Positions 6,087-7,901 of a DNA stretch of 7,901 nucleotides are shown here, piece after piece (position 1 is the stretch's first letter; every line of letters starts with the position of its first letter). The notes beneath the pieces were generated by a model. That model was given only the letters and a program-made list of their open reading frames with translations. It made no database searches and was not told the origin of the DNA. The translations under genes were made by a program, and so were the position numbers. This DNA comes from Lachnospiraceae bacterium (GTDB lineage: Bacteria; Bacillota; Clostridia; Lachnospirales; Lachnospiraceae). The stretch spans positions 1-7,901 of the forward strand of contig VSOA01000175.1 of assembly GCA_009774585.1 (NCBI GenBank). The letters are read 5' to 3'.

Positions 6087-6869
6087 CTAATCCAAAATAA
6101 TTATCCTGTCTGCTCTGCCTGTCTCTTGTCTGTCCTTGCTACTCTTCCCACTGCGAATCACCTGCAAAATCCTATCCAATTCCGCAAACATTCTGTCATT
6201 AGTCCATTTACCGCTGCCTATATTCTCTGCGCCTCTCCTCGCCAGATAATCCTCAAGAATTTCTCTGTTCACTGCTTCCCTGCTCTGAAGCGCAAGATAA
6301 GCAAACTGCATATCAATGCTCTCCACCATACTACATTCTAAAACATAATGCGCATATGCATCGGTAACTTCCCGGGACAGAGTGGCACCTCCGCGGCTAC
6401 TCCAGACTGCATCCGCTAAATTGACCGTGTCAAACTCTGTCCGGATATCATAGAAATCTTTGTATTCCTTCCGAAGCTCCGACCCTTCCCGCAGTTTAAA
6501 TCTACACAATTCTATTTCAGCATCACCCTGCGGCTTCTTATCATCTAATCGTATCTCCGTAACATATTTGATATAATCAGGCAATTCCAGTCTGTCCAGC
6601 GCAATAAATTTAAGATACTGCAATTCGTTCGTTGCACGATACGGAAAACTCTGTGCCGCAATCAGATAGATAAATCCTTGACATTTAATTAACCCCTCCC
6701 CGACACAGAGCTCATTTCCCTTTACGTCTATGTTACAGCCATTTATAATGCCATCTGCATACTCCTTATATTGTAGATTCAGTGCGTTGTAAGAATAATC
6801 CCGCAATGCCCACAGAGATTCTTTTTTCATGATTCTTCCACGTTCAAAGGTTGGGTAAATGTGTTCCAT
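6087..6869 (-). CDS. Putative contractile-system baseplate/structural protein, 260 aa
   Basis: No enzymatic motif (Walker A, catalytic triad or similar) is visible. The N-terminus MEHIYPTFERGR is followed by a beta-rich part at residues 40-130. Its GxxI-x-GCNIDVKGNELCVGEGLIKCQGFIYL pattern (residues 40-69) resembles the small beta modules in phage tail and baseplate proteins that begin 'G...V...L.V..G.' The C-terminal half (about residues 165-245) is mostly helical, and the tail is basic and polar. The gene lies directly upstream of the first spike gene, with 14 bases between stop and next start, which argues for a role in the same apparatus. The start at 6869 has only a weak, distant GAAAGG; ATG at 6830 (residue 14) has GGAAG and is an alternative. 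I recall relatives of this N-terminus in Lachnospiraceae injection-type loci, some with unhelpful automatic names, but that is memory and not a search result. Confidence 0.8.
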   Translation of the reverse strand: MEHIYPTFERGRIMKKESLWALRDYSYNALNLQYKEYADGIINGCNIDVKGNELCVGEGLIKCQGFIYLIAAQSFPYRATNELQYLKFIALDRLELPDYIKYVTEIRLDDKKPQGDAEIELCRFKLREGSELRKEYKDFYDIRTEFDTVNLADAVWSSRGGATLSREVTDAYAHYVLECSMVESIDMQFAYLALQSREAVNREILEDYLARRGAENIGSGKWTNDRMFAELDRILQVIRSGKSSKDRQETGRADRIIILD

Positions 6870-6887
6870 ACTGACTCATGCCTTTCT

Positions 6888-7880
6888 TCATTCTTTGTTG
6901 CGCATATCGCTCATGTATTCTTCAAAGCCTTCTTTCTCAATCCACATAAAATTCCTATATTCCATGAAGCCTTCTTCTGGATTCTTGGAAGGATCCCAAT
7001 ATATGTACGCAGTCTTTCCTGTCATTACTTCCATGACATAAATGCCCTGCGGAGGCATCTGCTTCCTCTCCTCCGGCTCCATGTCAACCCTATTGTCATA
7101 ATCAACATCTGAATATGCTACATATTTTCCATCCGGACTAAAGCACGCAGCATACATATATTCTCCCAGATAAGTTACCTCTCCTGAAGGATATGCAATC
7201 CTAAAAAAGGAAGACGGTCCCGCCTGAACAGTCAGCCACCCTTCGTTCTCATCTCCCTCAAACTGGCAGACAGATACCAAGATTGTGCCTCCCGCCTGTA
7301 TATCATCCCTCATCCTCTCCACTTCTTCCCTTATCCCCTGCAGTGAAAAACTCCACTGTTCTGTCCCGTCTTCTATTCTCCTTATGGTGAGCTGCTTGTA
7401 ATCGTCCTTGATTTCTGTCAGCAGATCCCCTTCCTGATTAATCTTCTTGAAACTGTCATATCCCCCATCATAAAAAGTTATCCATGATATTTCTGACAGT
7501 TTTGCATACTGCTCCTCATCCATCTCTTTGTACCGTTCTCCGTCTTTCACAACCAGAATCGGATAAACACCTCCTCTGGTTTCAGTTACTTTCTCATTTA
7601 CCCTATCTTTCTCATAAAACAGCCTTTGTGTACTTATCGTTTTGTATTCGCTCCACTTATTCGTTATGACCCATTTACAATCCGACGAAACATAGGTAAC
7701 GTTGTCTTCCTCACCCTCTTCATCTGGTTCTGTTTCTAATGGGAGTTTTTCCTTAAACTCCTGATACAGTTCTTTTGCCTCTTCAATCGTCTGCGTCTCA
7801 CTACTGATGATACAAGGTTTCATCTTAAAGCCTCCTGCTCCCTCATGTAATTGAGTGTCGCAAAACAGATAGTAATCCAT
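6888..7880 (-). CDS. Beta-propeller-like (TolB/PD40-type) protein, 5' end uncertain
   Basis: Function unknown. The protein has a PD40/WD40-like blade near residues 236-293 of the 330-residue form: FSPDGKYVAYSD, then an insert, then GIYVMEVMTGKTAYIY, a typical TolB-type blade followed by a 'tell the user' strand. A weaker similar strand pair (VTYVSSDCKWVITN) lies at residues 61-74. The segment at residues 45-60 is very acidic. No signal peptide is visible in the part seen. The frame stays open to the window edge with no stop, so the real start may lie outside. Within the window there are two candidates: ATG at 7880 with no clear ribosome binding site, and ATG at 7823 (311 residues) with AGGAGG seven bases before it, which I prefer slightly. 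It ends 18 bases before the next gene, suggesting co-transcription. Propeller proteins often bind partners, but nothing here fixes the ligand. The fold call is moderate; the coding call is strong. Confidence 0.85.
   Translation of the reverse strand: MDYYLFCDTQLHEGAGGFKMKPCIISSETQTIEEAKELYQEFKEKLPLETEPDEEGEEDNVTYVSSDCKWVITNKWSEYKTISTQRLFYEKDRVNEKVTETRGGVYPILVVKDGERYKEMDEEQYAKLSEISWITFYDGGYDSFKKINQEGDLLTEIKDDYKQLTIRRIEDGTEQWSFSLQGIREEVERMRDDIQAGGTILVSVCQFEGDENEGWLTVQAGPSSFFRIAYPSGEVTYLGEYMYAACFSPDGKYVAYSDVDYDNRVDMEPEERKQMPPQGIYVMEVMTGKTAYIYWDPSKNPEEGFMEYRNFMWIEKEGFEEYMSDMRNKE
7831..7836 (-). promoter_or_regulatory. Consensus ribosome binding site supporting the internal start at 7823
   Basis: The minus strand reads AGGAGG seven bases before ATG at 7823. 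This perfect Shine-Dalgarno supports initiation there. It does not exclude a longer protein, because the same bases translate as part of an open frame running to the window edge. A short competing frame (ending MREQEALR) stops at the TGA that overlaps this ATG, an ATGA junction that would also suit a translationally coupled start. Confidence 0.5.
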
Positions 7881-7901
7881 ATTTTTAAATTCATCTATAC
7901 T

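Overview
The window suggests a low-to-moderate-GC Clostridia chromosome, most likely Lachnospiraceae. The grounds are strong AGGAGG-type ribosome binding sites, tight same-strand gene packing, AT-leaning codons and the style of the proteins. I cannot name the species. Every gene I can support lies on the minus strand, so the region is described in transcription order, from high to low coordinates. No tRNA, rRNA, CRISPR array, insertion sequence or integrase is visible.

The locus looks like the spike and accessory part of a contractile injection system (phage-tail, T6SS or extracellular CIS type). It opens with a beta-propeller-like TolB/PD40-type protein whose frame is still open at the window edge (about 6888-7880). 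Next come a 260-residue protein of probable baseplate or structural role (6087-6869) and a first VgrG/gpD-type spike with an unusual C-terminal extension (4477-6072). A small unknown reading frame (3967-4422) follows, running out of phase into a DcrB/DUF1795-like putative chaperone (3717-4217). Then come a 200-residue helical protein of unknown function (3098-3700) and an Imm11/DUF1629-like putative immunity protein (2578-3096). A more AT-rich stretch of about 540 bases holds a 35-codon ORF, a small acidic reading frame that seems to have lost its start to a frameshift, and about 190 bases with no convincing gene. The window closes with a second DcrB-like protein (1448-2038) overlapping a second complete VgrG-type spike (82-1473).

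The most interesting feature is the paired layout: two different spikes, each with its own DcrB-like protein, separated by an immunity-type cassette. DUF1795 (Eag) proteins in T6SS chaperone spike-loaded effectors, and Imm11-type proteins belong to polymorphic toxin systems. The simplest reading is therefore an exchangeable spike/effector loading module, part of it decayed or frameshifted. The second spike module is flanked by an imperfect short direct repeat (48-69 and 2069-2093), which may mark module duplication. No sheath, tube, ATPase or recognisable toxin domain is inside the window, so assignment to a functioning injection system rests on the spike proteins and their context.
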